Shown one piece after another: positions 39,894 through 50,448 of a DNA stretch of 64,000 bases; positions within the stretch are counted from its first letter, which is position 1; each line of letters begins with the position of its first letter. Made by a program: the position numbers and the translations under genes. The notes under the pieces were generated by a model. That model was not told where the DNA came from, ran no database searches, and saw only the letters and a program-made list of their open reading frames with translations. The DNA is from Oceanidesulfovibrio marinus (lineage in GTDB: Bacteria; Desulfobacterota; Desulfovibrionia; Desulfovibrionales; Desulfovibrionaceae). The stretch covers positions 310,001 to 374,000 of the forward strand of contig NZ_CP039543.1 in assembly GCF_013085545.1 (NCBI RefSeq), written 5' to 3'.

Positions 39894-40571
39894 CTAGCGT
39901 GCGATCATCGCGCGCAGGAGATCGGCGCAGCCCTCGGTGTTGTGGCTCATGGAGAGAATGTCCTCGGCAAAGTGGATAAGCTGGTGGATATCCTTGAAGT
40001 CCATCTCCGAGTTGTAGATCGCAATGACGAGGGCACGCTTGGTCTGCGCCGCCTCCCTGTGCTGGTTGCGCACAGCGCGGATGGCGTCCTTGGCGCGGTT
40101 GCGGTCGTAATGCTCGCCGTGCAGAAAGCCCACAGTGGCCTCCAGGGCGGCCCGGAGCAGCTTCACCGTCTGGATGCACTCGCTCACCAGGTCGACCAGC
40201 CCCTGCTGGAACTCCTGGGGAATCTCGACGCGCCGCATGAGCAGCCAGTTCATGGCTCGCTGGCCCTCGTCCAGAATATTGTCCTGCATGCGCGTGTAGT
40301 TGAAGAACACCGTCTTATCCACAGGCATGAACAGGCCCATGGGCAAGTGATTGCGGATGCTCCGCTTGATCTTGTCCGCCTTGTCTTCCAGCTCGTCCAC
40401 TTCGTTGGAGAGCTCCTTGAACTCGCGGCACACGCCCCCGCCGGAGATGTAGCACATCAGGGAATCCTCGATGGGCTCGCATCCCTGGGCGATCTTGTCG
40501 TAGTGCTCCATCAGCCGCTTCAGCGGTGAACGCGACGAAACAATTCCAAAAAAAGGTATACGCAATGACAT
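39894..40571 (-). CDS. DUF47 (PhoU-like) Pit accessory protein
   Basis: The 225-residue protein belongs to the DUF47 family, cytosolic helical-bundle proteins related to PhoU that usually pair with a Pit phosphate transporter. The start at MSLRIPFFG (40571) has a GAGGAGG site right before it. Helices with LSNEVDELEDKADKIKRS and YTRMQDNILDEGQRA are visible. It follows pit by 44 bases in the same operon. It is thought to regulate or support phosphate transport; the details are unknown. Confidence 0.85.
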   Translation of the reverse strand: MSLRIPFFGIVSSRSPLKRLMEHYDKIAQGCEPIEDSLMCYISGGGVCREFKELSNEVDELEDKADKIKRSIRNHLPMGLFMPVDKTVFFNYTRMQDNILDEGQRAMNWLLMRRVEIPQEFQQGLVDLVSECIQTVKLLRAALEATVGFLHGEHYDRNRAKDAIRAVRNQHREAAQTKRALVIAIYNSEMDFKDIHQLIHFAEDILSMSHNTEGCADLLRAMIAR

Positions 40572-40615
40572 GGTTGCCTCCTCATGACCGGCGACGGCCG
40601 ATGTCAACATCTAGC

Positions 40616-41848
40616 TTAAGTAAGAGTCCATCTGAGAATCTGAAAAATGACAATGCTCGTAAATGCGGCAATCGGCACCGTGAGCAACCAGTAGAGTACT
40701 ATCTTGCCCAGCACACGGAAGTCTACGGCTGCGAAACCGCGCGCCAGGCCCACGCCAACCACGGAACCCACAGCCGCGTGCGTGGTGGAGACCGGCATGC
40801 CCATGGAGGACGCCGCCAGAACCGTGGTGGCCGCGCCGAAGTCCACGGCGAAACCGCGCGTGTTTGTCAGCGTGGTAATGCGCTCGCCCACGGTGGCGAT
40901 GACGCGGCGGCCGAAGATGGCGATGCCCATGGCGATGCCGGCTCCGCCTATGACGAGCAGGAAGATCGGCACATCCGCCTTGGGCAGCAGCTGGTGGTGC
41001 TTGGCGATCATGAAGATGGCGGCCACAGGACCGATGGCGTTGGCCACGTCGTTGGCGCCCTGGGACACGGCCACGTAGCATGAGGTGCCAATCTGCATGC
41101 GGCGGAAGATGCACTCCACGCCGTCCACGCTGTCTTCCATCTTATCACACAGGCGATTGATGACTATGCGGCCCAGCAGCCAGGCCACGGCGCACACGCC
41201 AAGGGTGATCGCGAGGCTGACCGGGAGCGGCAGGTGCAGGGACTTGCCGGCCGGCGTCTTGTACATGAAGGAAAGCATCAGCAGCAGCATGGTGAAGGCT
41301 ATCCAGCGCGGAGCCCAGCGCCGTGAACTCTCGATCAGGTTCGGCCTGATCAGGATGCGCGAGCGGATGAGCGTGAACACGCCGTAGGCGATGAGTCCGC
41401 CGAAGAACGGCGAGATGATCCAGGAGAGCACGACGCTGATCATGGTTCCCCAGTTTACCACGCCGGGACCGCCGGCCACCAGGCCGAAGCCCAGGATGGA
41501 GCCTACGATGGAGTGGGTGGAAGAAACCGGCAGCGATGTGAGTGTGGCGACAAGCACCCAGAGCGACGCAGACACCAGTGCGGCGAACATACCGAGCATG
41601 ATGATCGTGGGATCATTGATGATATCCGGGTTGATGATACCCTTGCTGATGGTCGCTGTCACGTGGGAGCCGAGGAAGACTGCGCCGACGAAGTTGAGAA
41701 TGCCGGCTATGTACACCGCCTGTTTGACCGTGATCGCCCGCGCGCCCACGGCCGAGGCCATGGAGTTCGCAACGTCGTTGGCCCCCAGGTTGAAGGCCAT
41801 GAGCAGTCCTGCGCCGATGGAGAGGACAAGGAAGATGTCGAAAAGCAT
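40616..41848 (-). CDS. pit: Low-affinity inorganic phosphate transporter, PiT family
   Basis: The 410-residue protein has about eleven membrane segments and two repeats carrying the PiT signature: FNLGANDVANSMASAVGAR near the N-terminus and SQGANDVANAIGPVAA in the second half. The short STTHAAVGSVVG loop also repeats (STHSIVGSILGFG). It transports metal-phosphate or phosphate with protons or sodium. The start is at MLFDIFLVL (41848). It is divergent from a PhoR-like kinase gene, with a possible Pho box in the 157-base gap. Confidence 0.92.
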   Translation of the reverse strand: MLFDIFLVLSIGAGLLMAFNLGANDVANSMASAVGARAITVKQAVYIAGILNFVGAVFLGSHVTATISKGIINPDIINDPTIIMLGMFAALVSASLWVLVATLTSLPVSSTHSIVGSILGFGLVAGGPGVVNWGTMISVVLSWIISPFFGGLIAYGVFTLIRSRILIRPNLIESSRRWAPRWIAFTMLLLMLSFMYKTPAGKSLHLPLPVSLAITLGVCAVAWLLGRIVINRLCDKMEDSVDGVECIFRRMQIGTSCYVAVSQGANDVANAIGPVAAIFMIAKHHQLLPKADVPIFLLVIGGAGIAMGIAIFGRRVIATVGERITTLTNTRGFAVDFGAATTVLAASSMGMPVSTTHAAVGSVVGVGLARGFAAVDFRVLGKIVLYWLLTVPIAAFTSIVIFQILRWTLT

Positions 41849-41875
41849 GGGCGGGATGGTAATCGGGATAGTTTT

Positions 41876-41892
41876 GTTACATTTAGGTGACA
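41876..41892. promoter_or_regulatory. Candidate Pho-box-like direct repeat
   Basis: GTTACA (41876-41881) and GTGACA (41887-41892) are 11 bases apart and each is followed by T-rich or AT-rich bases, the arrangement used by PhoB-type regulators. TTGACG (41909-41914) with an 18-base spacer and TATGAA (41933-41938) downstream could be the promoter for the kinase gene. Only two half-sites are seen, so the call is tentative. Confidence 0.4.
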
Positions 41893-41960
41893 ATTGGGTG
41901 GCGCAGTGTTGACGGCCGCCAGAACCAAAAAGTATGAATCTGCTACAATTCACGAAAATG

Positions 41961-41990
41961 CTGGTCAACTAAAATATTTGCTTTGACCAG
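41961..41990. promoter_or_regulatory. 8-bp inverted repeat just upstream of the kinase gene
   Basis: CTGGTCAA (41961-41968) and TTGACCAG (41983-41990) are exact inverted repeats with a 14-base AT-rich spacer, ending 15 bases before ATG 42006. It could be an operator or a leader hairpin near the ribosome site. Confidence 0.4.
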
Positions 41991-42005
41991 GAAGAGGTTT
42001 TCTTA

Positions 42006-43802
42006 ATGACACGTTATTCTTTTCGATCCAGGATATTTATCACATTCCTCGTTCTTGTTCTGGCTTTCGTGGCGCTCACAGTTTTTTTGTACGGGCGAAG
42101 GCTGGACACGCAGCTGCGCGATGAGACGGTAAAACGCGCGAGGCGGAACCTGGAGCTGGTGTCCATGCTGATGGACGACCGCGACAAGGCCTCCACGGAA
42201 GAGAGCCTGGACGCCTGGGTCACGCGCGTGGGCTCCAAGCTGGGCTTCCGCATCACATACATGGAGAACGGTCATGTGCTGGCCGACTCCAACGTGCCGG
42301 CCGCCGAGGTCCCCGATATGGAGGATCACTCCACAAGACCGGAGGTCATCGAGGCGCTCGACTCGGGCGTGGGGTTCTCGCAGCGGCACAGCGCCACTCT
42401 GGACAAGGACCTGATCTACGCGGCCAAGAAGCTGCCCGGCGGCGTGCTGCGCCTGGCCGTGCCCATGGCCGATGTGGAGGCCCGCCGCGCCGCCATGCTC
42501 TCCATCCTCTGGTGGTCCATGCCGCTGGCCGTGCTGGCCGCCTTGCTCATAGGACTTCTGCTCTCGCGTTCGCTCACGCGGTCCATCAGCGCATTCTCGG
42601 CCGCGGCGCGGGCCATCGGCGAAGGCCGCTACGGCGACCGCCTGCGGGTCTACCCCGGCAGTGAGTTCAAGCAGCTGGCCGAGGCCGTGAACCGTATGGC
42701 CTCCGACATCCAGACCAACATCCAGAAGCTGCAGGACGAGCAGGGCCAGCGCGCCGCGCTTTTCGACTCCCTGAGTGAGGGTGTGCTCATTGTGGACGGC
42801 AGCGGCAAGATCCGCGACTGGAATCCGGCTTTCGCGAACATGGTCCCGGGCGAGACGCTCCGCCAGGGCAGGACGCTGCTCGAAGTCATCATGGAGCCGC
42901 GGTTGCAGAATCTGGTGGACGAGATGAGCGCTGATCCCGAGTACTCCGGAACGCGGCTTCTGAGCTTCCACTATGCGGAGCGCGACCTTGATGTCATCGT
43001 GGAGCCCTTCAGGGACAACGGCGGCGGCCGCAATACGGTCATCGTGCTGCGCGACACGACCGAGGTGCGCCGTCTGGAGTCCATCCGCAGCGACTTCGTG
43101 GCCAACGTGTCGCACGAGCTGCGCACCCCGCTGACCAATATCCGCGGCTACGCCGAGACCCTGATGGATATGGAGGGCCTGCCCGAAAACTGTGGCAAGT
43201 TTCTGGCTGTCATTCTCAAGAATATCGGCCAGATGACGCTCATCGTCTCGGACCTGCTGCAGCTCACGCGGCTGGAGCACGACGACGGGGAGGTGGAGTC
43301 CACGCCCATCCGGGTCTCTCCCGTTCTGGACGAGGCCTTCACCACCCTGGAGTACGCGGCGCGCGACAAGGAGCTGCGCATCGAGCGCGACATCGCGCCG
43401 GAGGCGGAGCTCGTGCTGGCGGACCGCCAGGGGCTGGAGACCGTGTTCCGCAACCTTCTGGACAACGCTATCCGCTACAGTCCCAAGGGCCAGGCGGTTC
43501 AGATCCGGGGCATGCGCGAGGGTGACACCTGCGTGTTCGAGGTACGCGACTTCGGCCCCGGCATTCCCCGCGGCCATGAGAAGCGCATCTTCGAGCGTTT
43601 TTACCGTGCTCCGGAGGTGGGCAATGCCCAGCGCGGCGGCTCCGGCCTGGGGCTCGCCCTGTGCCAGCACTCTCTGCGCGCCCACGGCGGCGGCATCGAG
43701 CTGGTCACGCCGGATGACGGCCCCGGCGCCCTGTTCCGCTTCACACTGCGCGCCGCCGACGGCGAGGCTGCGGAGTCCGGAGCCAAGGAGACCTCGGCCT
43801 AG
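42006..43802 (+). CDS. PhoR-like sensor histidine kinase
   Basis: The 598-residue kinase has a first membrane segment at about residues 10-30, a periplasmic loop, a second membrane segment at about 160-185, then HAMP, PAS (about 245-350), HisKA with the phospho-acceptor H370 in VSHELRTP, and HATPase with DNAIRYSPKG, DFGPGIP and GGSGLGLAL. This layout matches PhoR/ResE/WalK-type kinases. Divergent pit suggests phosphate sensing. No response regulator lies next to it, so its partner must be elsewhere. A GAAGAGG site precedes the ATG. Confidence 0.87.
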   Translation: MTRYSFRSRIFITFLVLVLAFVALTVFLYGRRLDTQLRDETVKRARRNLELVSMLMDDRDKASTEESLDAWVTRVGSKLGFRITYMENGHVLADSNVPAAEVPDMEDHSTRPEVIEALDSGVGFSQRHSATLDKDLIYAAKKLPGGVLRLAVPMADVEARRAAMLSILWWSMPLAVLAALLIGLLLSRSLTRSISAFSAAARAIGEGRYGDRLRVYPGSEFKQLAEAVNRMASDIQTNIQKLQDEQGQRAALFDSLSEGVLIVDGSGKIRDWNPAFANMVPGETLRQGRTLLEVIMEPRLQNLVDEMSADPEYSGTRLLSFHYAERDLDVIVEPFRDNGGGRNTVIVLRDTTEVRRLESIRSDFVANVSHELRTPLTNIRGYAETLMDMEGLPENCGKFLAVILKNIGQMTLIVSDLLQLTRLEHDDGEVESTPIRVSPVLDEAFTTLEYAARDKELRIERDIAPEAELVLADRQGLETVFRNLLDNAIRYSPKGQAVQIRGMREGDTCVFEVRDFGPGIPRGHEKRIFERFYRAPEVGNAQRGGSGLGLALCQHSLRAHGGGIELVTPDDGPGALFRFTLRAADGEAAESGAKETSA

Positions 43803-43981
43803 AAGGAGAAGGGAAAGGCGTCTTCCACATCCAGATGCGCGGGCCGTTGGAACTGCCGGAGCGCCGGAGTCGGGAAAGGGAAAGGGCCCTGATTCGCGGC
43901 GTTCCGAACCGCGCGCGACGTAAGGTTTCCGGTGCAGGAACGTGCAGGCCGCGCCTGCGTACGTCAGGATGTGGAACGATC

Positions 43982-46900
43982 CTACGATGTGGAATCAAGG
44001 GTCTGGCGGACAAGGCGCTGCAGCTCCTCCAGATCCACAGGCTTGGCCAGATAGCTGTCCATGCCTGCTTCGAGGAACTTTTGCCGGTCGCCCATCATGG
44101 CGCACGCCGTTAGCGCGATGATGGGCACGCGCATGTTGCCGGGCCCGGCCTTGCCTTCGCGTATGGCCCTGGTGGCGGCCACGCCGTCCATCACGGGCAT
44201 CTGTACATCCATGAGCACGCAGTCCACGGCGTTCTCGGCCAGCACGCGGATCGCTTCTTTGCCGTTGTGCGCCGCGAGGGTGTTGTGGCCGGACTTCACC
44301 AGCATCCTGCTGATCGAGAACATGTTGACTTCGTCATCCTCCACCACGAGGACTGTCGATCTGGCCGCGACCTGCGGCGCCTGCAACGGCAGCTCCTCCG
44401 GCGCCTCCGGGGTCTGCTGCACCTGGCCGAAGGGAATGGATATGTACATGATGGTTCCGGTGTCGGAGCCGTTGTCGATGGCAAGCTCGCCGCCCAGCAT
44501 CTCGACCAGGCGGCGGACTATGGACAGACCAAGCCCTGCGCCCTGGTGCTTGCGGATGAACGAGCTTTCCGCCTGCACGAATGGGGCGAAGATCTGCTCC
44601 AGCATCTCGTCCGGGATGCCGGGGCCGGTGTCCCGGATGACGAAAAGGATGCGCTGCTGGTTGCCTTGTGTATAGGGCAGGGGCATGGCGTGCACCCAGA
44701 CGCCGCCTTGCTCGGTGAACTTGATGGCGTTCCCTACGATGTTGAAAAGAATTTGCCGCAGCCGGGTCTCGTCGCCAATCACGTTCCTGGGGAGGCCGGG
44801 GCTTAACTCGAACCGCAGGGTCAGCCCCTTGTTGCGAGCGTTCAGCTCGAACACGTCGAGCGCGGCCCGCTGGAGATCCGCCAGCTCAAAGGGAGCTTCC
44901 TGCAGGCTGAACTTGCCGGCCTCTATCCGTGACAGGTCCAGGATGTCGGACAGTAGATCCGTGAGCCGTCTGGAGGACGTCACCGCGGTCTTCACATAGT
45001 CCTCCTGCTCTTCGGTCAGGACCGTGGTCTCCAGGAGCTGAAGCATGCCCAGCACGCCGTTCATGGGGGTGCGGATCTCATGGCTCATGTTGGCCAGAAA
45101 CTCCGACTTGGCGTGGGTGGCCGCCTCGGCCTGCTCCTTGGCCCGCAGCAGCTGCTCCTCGCTCTCCCGCAGGTTCTCCTCGATCTTCTTGCGGTGGGCC
45201 ACTTCCTCGCGCAGATGCGATGTGGCCTCGCCCAGCTCCGTGGCCTGGCGCTCTGCAAGCTGGAGCTTTTCGTTGACCGACGATTCGTAGAAATGGAAAC
45301 GCAACAGATTCATCTGGCGTTGGATGATCACGGCCTGCGTACGCGCCAAGGCGTCGTTCGGGGTGCGCATGGCCGCGGCGTTACCAGGGAAAGCGGCAGA
45401 TGCCAGGGCGGCGAACTCTTCCTCCATTCTGGCCTGCTTGGCTCGTGCGCCCCAACGGCCGTAGCCGCTGTAGGCCTGCTGCAGGTAGGAAAGGGCAACC
45501 ATCGTATTGCCGCGATTTTTCCAGAACATCGAGGCGCGCTCATTGGCAAAGGCTTCCCATTGCAGGAACCCGGAGGCGGCTGCGGCTGTCATGGCCTGTT
45601 CGTACAGGGGAATGGCCTCGGCAATGGCGCCGTGGATGCGGGCGATCTCGGCCCGCGCCAGCAGGTAGACGTGCTCGAAGTTGGAGGGGTTGTGTTCCGA
45701 CCAGGAGTGCAGCCTGCCGAGGGATTCTTCCAGCTGATGGTCCCACGCCCGTTGCTGCTCTGCATCCGCGTCGCTGTATAGCCCCGTGAGGATGAACAGG
45801 GTGGTGATCAGATGCTCCGGCCACGGCAGGAGTCCTTGCGTGCCGACCGTGTAGATGATGGGGGCTGCCTTCTGGGCCATGACCAGGGCTTTGTCCAGGT
45901 CGCCCATGAACAGGTGGAACGAAGCGCGCAGCACCTTGTGGATGCACAGGACCTGGATATTGTTGTGCTCTGTTACCCGCCGCAGGTAGGCGTCTTCGTC
46001 CCAGGCGCCTTCCGGATTGGCCCTGGCCAGCTCAAGGAAGATGCCGATGCCGCCTTCCAGCAGGTCGATGGCCCAGAGGTTCAGCCGGGTCCTGCTGAAC
46101 GCCAGGGACTGCTCCGATTCGTTGATGAGCAGGGGCAGGGCCGTGCCCTGATAGTAGCGGCAGTACATGTTGTGGCCAAAGGCGTATGCAGCGTACTGCA
46201 GGTTGCCGGACTGCAATCCGATCTCATAGGCCGAGCCGTAGTCCGTGCTGCTATTGGCAAGGGAGGAGAACCAGAAACGCGCCGAGCTGCCGATCATCAG
46301 GTAGAAAACGCTCTGGTCGGATGGCGAGTGGAACTTCGTGGTCATCAGACGCTCGGCCAGATCGGTAAATGCGCGGGCGGTCTCGAAGTCGTTGCGCACC
46401 CAGATGAGCAACCCGGCGAAGGCGGTGTGGCTGTAGCCGATCTGGGGCAGGTTGCCGTGGCGCAAAGTAAGGCCGACCACCATGGGGACCAGGACGGACC
46501 AGAGCTTCTGGTGGGAACGGTAGCACGGCGGCCCCATGGTGATGAGCAGCTTGGCGGCCGTGCGCATCTCCGGGTGGGTCATCTCGGGCAGGTCGTACAG
46601 CGACTCCACGCTACGGCCCTCCAGCTCCTGGAACACCTCGTCTATGGCCTGGTCCCGCCTGGCGTCGAAGTCGTCCTCGGGCAGGGTGATGCCCAACAAC
46701 GCCAGGCCCTCCCGGCCGGCCTCTATGGCCTCCGCATACCTGGCCTGCAGCGTGTTCTGGATGATGAGGATATTGATGACCTCGGCCTTTTCCACTGCAG
46801 AGCCGGCGCGCGAAACGGCCAGCCGGATGTGGTCTTTGGCCAGGTTGGGATCGCCTTCCAGAAACTCGCTCTCTGCCCACTCCTTGTACAGCCCCATGCA

Positions 46901-48433
46901 GAGGCCGTGGCGTTCTTGCCACATGTATTCCGAGAATGCCTCGTCGTTGAACAGGCTGCCGGCGGTGCGGTGGTATTGCAGGGCGGAGTCGTAAGCGATG
47001 GCCGCCTTTGCCTTGCGCGCGGCTGTGACGTTCAGCTCCACCACCGTGGCTTTTTCCTCGGTGTCCTGGATGAAGGGTATGCCGGCGTTCAGGTGGTCCA
47101 CCACCTCGAAGATGCGATCGATAATGTTGTTTTGATCGAGCTTGGAGAGCAGCAACCGGCCGATGTAGAGCTTGGTCCATGGCAGCTTCCGCTCGTCGAT
47201 CAGGCTGTGCGCGGCTTGCTGGACGCGGTCGTGCACGAACATCAGCTCGGTAGGATCGCCGTCCTTTGTCTGGGTATGGCCGACAGGCACGAGCAGGCCG
47301 TGCGCCAGCTCGTGGCCCAGCAGCTCCAGGCACTGCTTTGGCGTGGTCTGGTTGACGATGGCGAGGAGCCCCAGATCGAATCGGTTGCCCAGGCATGCCG
47401 CGCGGGCCATGATGTCCTGATGTGTGGAAGGGAGCCGGGAGAGCTGCCTGGCAAAGAGGTCCACCACGTCCCGCGGCAGGTTCTCTTCCCGGAAATCCTC
47501 TTTGTTCCAGCGCCAGACCGCGGCGCCCTCGTCGTACCGCACCATCGCGGAGTCATGGATGTAGTTGAGGAATGCCCGCATGTAGAACGGGTTGCCGTGC
47601 GTATGCTGGAACACGAGCTCCGCAAGCGCGCCGCCATCCATAATGCGCGGAGCCAGGGTGGAGTGGACGAAGCGGGCAACCTCTGGCTGGCCGAGGCTTC
47701 GTATCGACAGGGTTTCCACGGGCACGTTCTGACGGGTGATGTCGCCGAGGACGAGCCTGAAGGGGTGCGAGTCGTCCACCTCGTTGTCACGGTATGCGGC
47801 GATGAGCAGGAAGTAGCGCAACGACTTGCCGATGCGCAGCTGTCTGAGGAGATCGAGAGACGCCGTATCAGCCCACTGCCAGTCATCCAGAAACAGGACA
47901 AGGGGTGTTTCCGGCCGGCTGAACACGCCCAGGAAATTCCGGATGATGTTGGCGAAGCGGTGCCTTGCCTCCAGCGGCGTTATCTCCGGCACGGGCGGCT
48001 GCGGCCCGAGAAAGTCCTCCAGCGAAGGCGCCAGATCGATCAACAGCTGGCCATGGGGACCCACGGCGTGCGATGTGTTCTGCCGGAGCTCCTCCCGCTG
48101 CGGATCGTCCAGCCCCAGGATGGAGTCGCATAGATCCATCATGGCCTGGCGGATGGCGAAGTATGGCACGCCCTTCTGGTACTGGTTGAACTTGCCTCTG
48201 CAGAAAATGCCGTTGCGCTCATGCAGGATCGAGGACGCCTTGTCCACCAGCGCGGTCTTGCCCACTCCGGATTGTCCGGGCACGAGCAGGAGCTGGCCGC
48301 GGCCCAGGCTGGACTGCTCGAAGGTCTGCAGCAGAAAGCCGAGCTCGCGTTCACGCCCCAGCAGATCATCCGAGATGTGCAGGCGAGTCCTTGTCTGAAC
48401 GATGGCGGGGGGCGAGGTGTCTAGCATACGCAT
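43982..48433 (-). CDS. Giant AAA ATPase/hybrid histidine kinase with receiver domain
   Basis: The 1483-residue protein starts with an AAA ATPase of the MalT/guanylate-cyclase-coupled STAND type: Walker A GQSGVGKT at 53-60 and Walker B VLFLDD at 179-184. A long helical repeat region (about 350-1050) follows, then a coiled coil, HisKA with H1118 in the MSHEIRTP motif, HATPase (about 1215-1345) and a C-terminal receiver with D1409 (VLMDVQM). It lacks the serine/threonine kinase and GAF domains that many such giants carry. It has no membrane segments. The start at 48433 has AAAGG 6 bases before. It probably senses a cytoplasmic signal; targets are unknown. Confidence 0.88.
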   Translation of the reverse strand: MRMLDTSPPAIVQTRTRLHISDDLLGRERELGFLLQTFEQSSLGRGQLLLVPGQSGVGKTALVDKASSILHERNGIFCRGKFNQYQKGVPYFAIRQAMMDLCDSILGLDDPQREELRQNTSHAVGPHGQLLIDLAPSLEDFLGPQPPVPEITPLEARHRFANIIRNFLGVFSRPETPLVLFLDDWQWADTASLDLLRQLRIGKSLRYFLLIAAYRDNEVDDSHPFRLVLGDITRQNVPVETLSIRSLGQPEVARFVHSTLAPRIMDGGALAELVFQHTHGNPFYMRAFLNYIHDSAMVRYDEGAAVWRWNKEDFREENLPRDVVDLFARQLSRLPSTHQDIMARAACLGNRFDLGLLAIVNQTTPKQCLELLGHELAHGLLVPVGHTQTKDGDPTELMFVHDRVQQAAHSLIDERKLPWTKLYIGRLLLSKLDQNNIIDRIFEVVDHLNAGIPFIQDTEEKATVVELNVTAARKAKAAIAYDSALQYHRTAGSLFNDEAFSEYMWQERHGLCMGLYKEWAESEFLEGDPNLAKDHIRLAVSRAGSAVEKAEVINILIIQNTLQARYAEAIEAGREGLALLGITLPEDDFDARRDQAIDEVFQELEGRSVESLYDLPEMTHPEMRTAAKLLITMGPPCYRSHQKLWSVLVPMVVGLTLRHGNLPQIGYSHTAFAGLLIWVRNDFETARAFTDLAERLMTTKFHSPSDQSVFYLMIGSSARFWFSSLANSSTDYGSAYEIGLQSGNLQYAAYAFGHNMYCRYYQGTALPLLINESEQSLAFSRTRLNLWAIDLLEGGIGIFLELARANPEGAWDEDAYLRRVTEHNNIQVLCIHKVLRASFHLFMGDLDKALVMAQKAAPIIYTVGTQGLLPWPEHLITTLFILTGLYSDADAEQQRAWDHQLEESLGRLHSWSEHNPSNFEHVYLLARAEIARIHGAIAEAIPLYEQAMTAAAASGFLQWEAFANERASMFWKNRGNTMVALSYLQQAYSGYGRWGARAKQARMEEEFAALASAAFPGNAAAMRTPNDALARTQAVIIQRQMNLLRFHFYESSVNEKLQLAERQATELGEATSHLREEVAHRKKIEENLRESEEQLLRAKEQAEAATHAKSEFLANMSHEIRTPMNGVLGMLQLLETTVLTEEQEDYVKTAVTSSRRLTDLLSDILDLSRIEAGKFSLQEAPFELADLQRAALDVFELNARNKGLTLRFELSPGLPRNVIGDETRLRQILFNIVGNAIKFTEQGGVWVHAMPLPYTQGNQQRILFVIRDTGPGIPDEMLEQIFAPFVQAESSFIRKHQGAGLGLSIVRRLVEMLGGELAIDNGSDTGTIMYISIPFGQVQQTPEAPEELPLQAPQVAARSTVLVVEDDEVNMFSISRMLVKSGHNTLAAHNGKEAIRVLAENAVDCVLMDVQMPVMDGVAATRAIREGKAGPGNMRVPIIALTACAMMGDRQKFLEAGMDSYLAKPVDLEELQRLVRQTLDSTS

Positions 48434-49000
48434 GAAACCTTTATCGGCAGCTTTTTCGATTGAACTAGACTTCTTTGTCTAGAAAATATCAATGGGCGTA
48501 TAACAGGTTGGCGCGACTAGCCTAATTGGTGCAGATGAAGCACTCTGGTTATTCGGCCAAACATGGAACCGGCTGGTTTCACAGCGCAAGCCCATTGACA
48601 TGAATCGGTGCGCCGCCCCCCTGGGCGCACATGCAGTAGAGTACTGCATTGAGCCATGATTCTTAGCATCGGCTATGGTGGAGCTCAAGAACAAATACAA
48701 AATTCCATACAATCTATTGATGGATGCGAGGCGTTGCTGCGTCGGTGTATGCCAGGCCCCGGTACAGCCGCCGGCGGGGCGTGGTCCGCGCGTGTGCGCC
48801 GCGCGATTTTTCATATTGAAATAATCGGTGCAATCGTTGAAGGTTCTCAATACGAGTTCCAGAGCAGAAAGGTTCGAGGGCGGGCGGATTTCATGGTATG
48901 GTCGTTCATGTGCCAGCGCGCACAGGGCGGCACGGGCGCATATCTGGCGTATGGACGCAGGCAGTGTCCGGCGCGGGGGGATCCGTCACCGGGGGGAGCC
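48434..49000. promoter_or_regulatory. Divergent promoter region between the giant kinase and the OmpA-like gene
   Basis: This 567-base region has no convincing gene; the frame open upstream of 49001 is low in coding character. It holds an exact 6-bp dyad CTAGAC/GTCTAG at 48465-48482, only 32 bases from the kinase start, a likely operator or leader hairpin. AT-rich patches at 48690-48720 and 48810-48840 could hold the promoter of the four-gene unit, but none could be assigned. Confidence 0.45.
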
Positions 49001-50425
49001 ATGGGCAAGGTCGTCAGCTATATACTTTCCGTCTGTTTCGTGGCGGGGGCGCTGTACCTCTTCACGGTGGACAGCCTTTTTCCGCACGGCGTGGACTTAT
49101 CCACCATACGCACAGCCGTGACGCAGCAGCTCGCCATACTGACGGGGCAGCCGGCGGACGCGTCGCAAACCGCTGCAGCCCGAATCGTGCCCCCTGACTC
49201 TGCCCAGACGCAGCGGCCGGAAGCGCAGACCGGCGCAACGGCGGCGCAGCCGCCACTGCTGTCGCCTGCGGATGCGGACTTGGTCGATACAAACGATTCG
49301 GCTGCGGACAGTCCAGGGCCAGGAGACGCGCAACCCACCATGGCAAAGACCGAGCCGGCGTTGGACGCCGATGGAATCGGAGCAGGCACGGCAAAGGCGC
49401 CGCATCAGACACAGGAGCCGACGGCAGATCCGCAAACTCCCGCGGCTCTGGAGACCATTGCGCCGGAGCCTGCGCAGCAATCTGTTGCTGCCAAAGACGT
49501 CCAGTCCGCGCCTTTAGCAATCGAAGAGGTTCAGCCTTCGCCCCCAGCGATCGAGGCCGACTGGCCAGTGATCGATCCTGTCGCCTCTGTGGAGGGTGAA
49601 GAGAAATCCGCAGCTGCGTCGCCCGCTGACCAGGAACGGCAGCCGGTGAAGCGTGCCGCGACTCTGGATGCCGGAGCTCAGGAGGTTGCTCAGGATGTCG
49701 GTCAGGAGGTCACCCAGAGCGCCGGGGCCAAGGAAGGAACGACGGAGGTTACGCGGCCGATGGTGGCCTCGGTGGAGGCGAGAAGTCCCACCGAATCCGG
49801 CGGCTCCCCGCCGGGGCTTTTCCCGCAGGACCCGTCGGAGTATATGGATGCCCGAAAGCATGATTCCGAAGACGCCGCAGCATCCGCTTCCCAGACGATA
49901 GAGGAGACTGCCGCGCTGCCTGGCGAATCGGGCGCTGGCGCAGAAACCGCTGCATCACTGACCGGGGATGGCGATTCCGCCTCGGACGTCATCGAGGAGC
50001 AGGGCGTTCCGCAAGAAACAGGGGGTCAGGCGCGGACGCTGCTGGCCCGGGTGTCGGCTGGCCGGATGTTTGTCAAAGGGCACGACACCTTGCCGCCGGA
50101 CAGCCTGCGGCGCATCGAGGAGCTGGCCGCCACGGTGCGGCTGTCCCCCGGAGAGCGGCTGCTGGTGGTGGGGCACACGGACGACGTTCCCCTGGGGCCG
50201 GAGCTGCGGCGCCTGTACGGCACCAACTTCGGGTTGTCTCTGACGCGGGCCCGGCAGGTGCGCAACCTGCTCGTGGCGGGCGGCGTAGCCCCGGAGGCCG
50301 TGGGCGTGGCCGGAGTGGGCAATCTACATCCTCTGGTTCCCAACACGACTACGGAAAACCGCGAGCAGAACAGGCGCGTGGACATCTGGATTGTCCAAAA
50401 AAATAGACAACAGGCGCGACAATAA
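49001..50425 (+). CDS. Membrane-anchored OmpA-family protein with long acidic linker
   Basis: The 474-residue protein starts at ATG 49001 after GGGGGGAG. A single membrane segment (YILSVCFVAGALYLFTV) occupies residues 5-22. Residues 40-340 are a low-complexity Ala/Pro/Glu/Gln linker. The C-terminal 125 residues form an OmpA-like peptidoglycan-binding domain with GHTDDVPLGPE, TRARQVRNLL and NRRVDIWIV. It would tether the envelope complex to the cell wall from the inner membrane. It is the first gene of a four-gene operon with an ExeA-like ATPase. Confidence 0.82.
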   Translation: MGKVVSYILSVCFVAGALYLFTVDSLFPHGVDLSTIRTAVTQQLAILTGQPADASQTAAARIVPPDSAQTQRPEAQTGATAAQPPLLSPADADLVDTNDSAADSPGPGDAQPTMAKTEPALDADGIGAGTAKAPHQTQEPTADPQTPAALETIAPEPAQQSVAAKDVQSAPLAIEEVQPSPPAIEADWPVIDPVASVEGEEKSAAASPADQERQPVKRAATLDAGAQEVAQDVGQEVTQSAGAKEGTTEVTRPMVASVEARSPTESGGSPPGLFPQDPSEYMDARKHDSEDAAASASQTIEETAALPGESGAGAETAASLTGDGDSASDVIEEQGVPQETGGQARTLLARVSAGRMFVKGHDTLPPDSLRRIEELAATVRLSPGERLLVVGHTDDVPLGPELRRLYGTNFGLSLTRARQVRNLLVAGGVAPEAVGVAGVGNLHPLVPNTTTENREQNRRVDIWIVQKNRQQARQ

Positions 50426-50448
50426 AGCACGGTGGACAGGTAGCGCGA

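Noticed and set aside
45812-48133. 773-codon open frame on the plus strand inside the giant kinase gene
   Set aside because: Antisense to well-conserved ATPase and repeat coding sequence; composition artefact.
48656-49000. N-terminal extension of the OmpA-like protein (115 codons)
   Set aside because: Not hydrophobic or domain-like, AT-rich promoter-type sequence; the GGGGGGAG site and signal-anchor start fit 49001.
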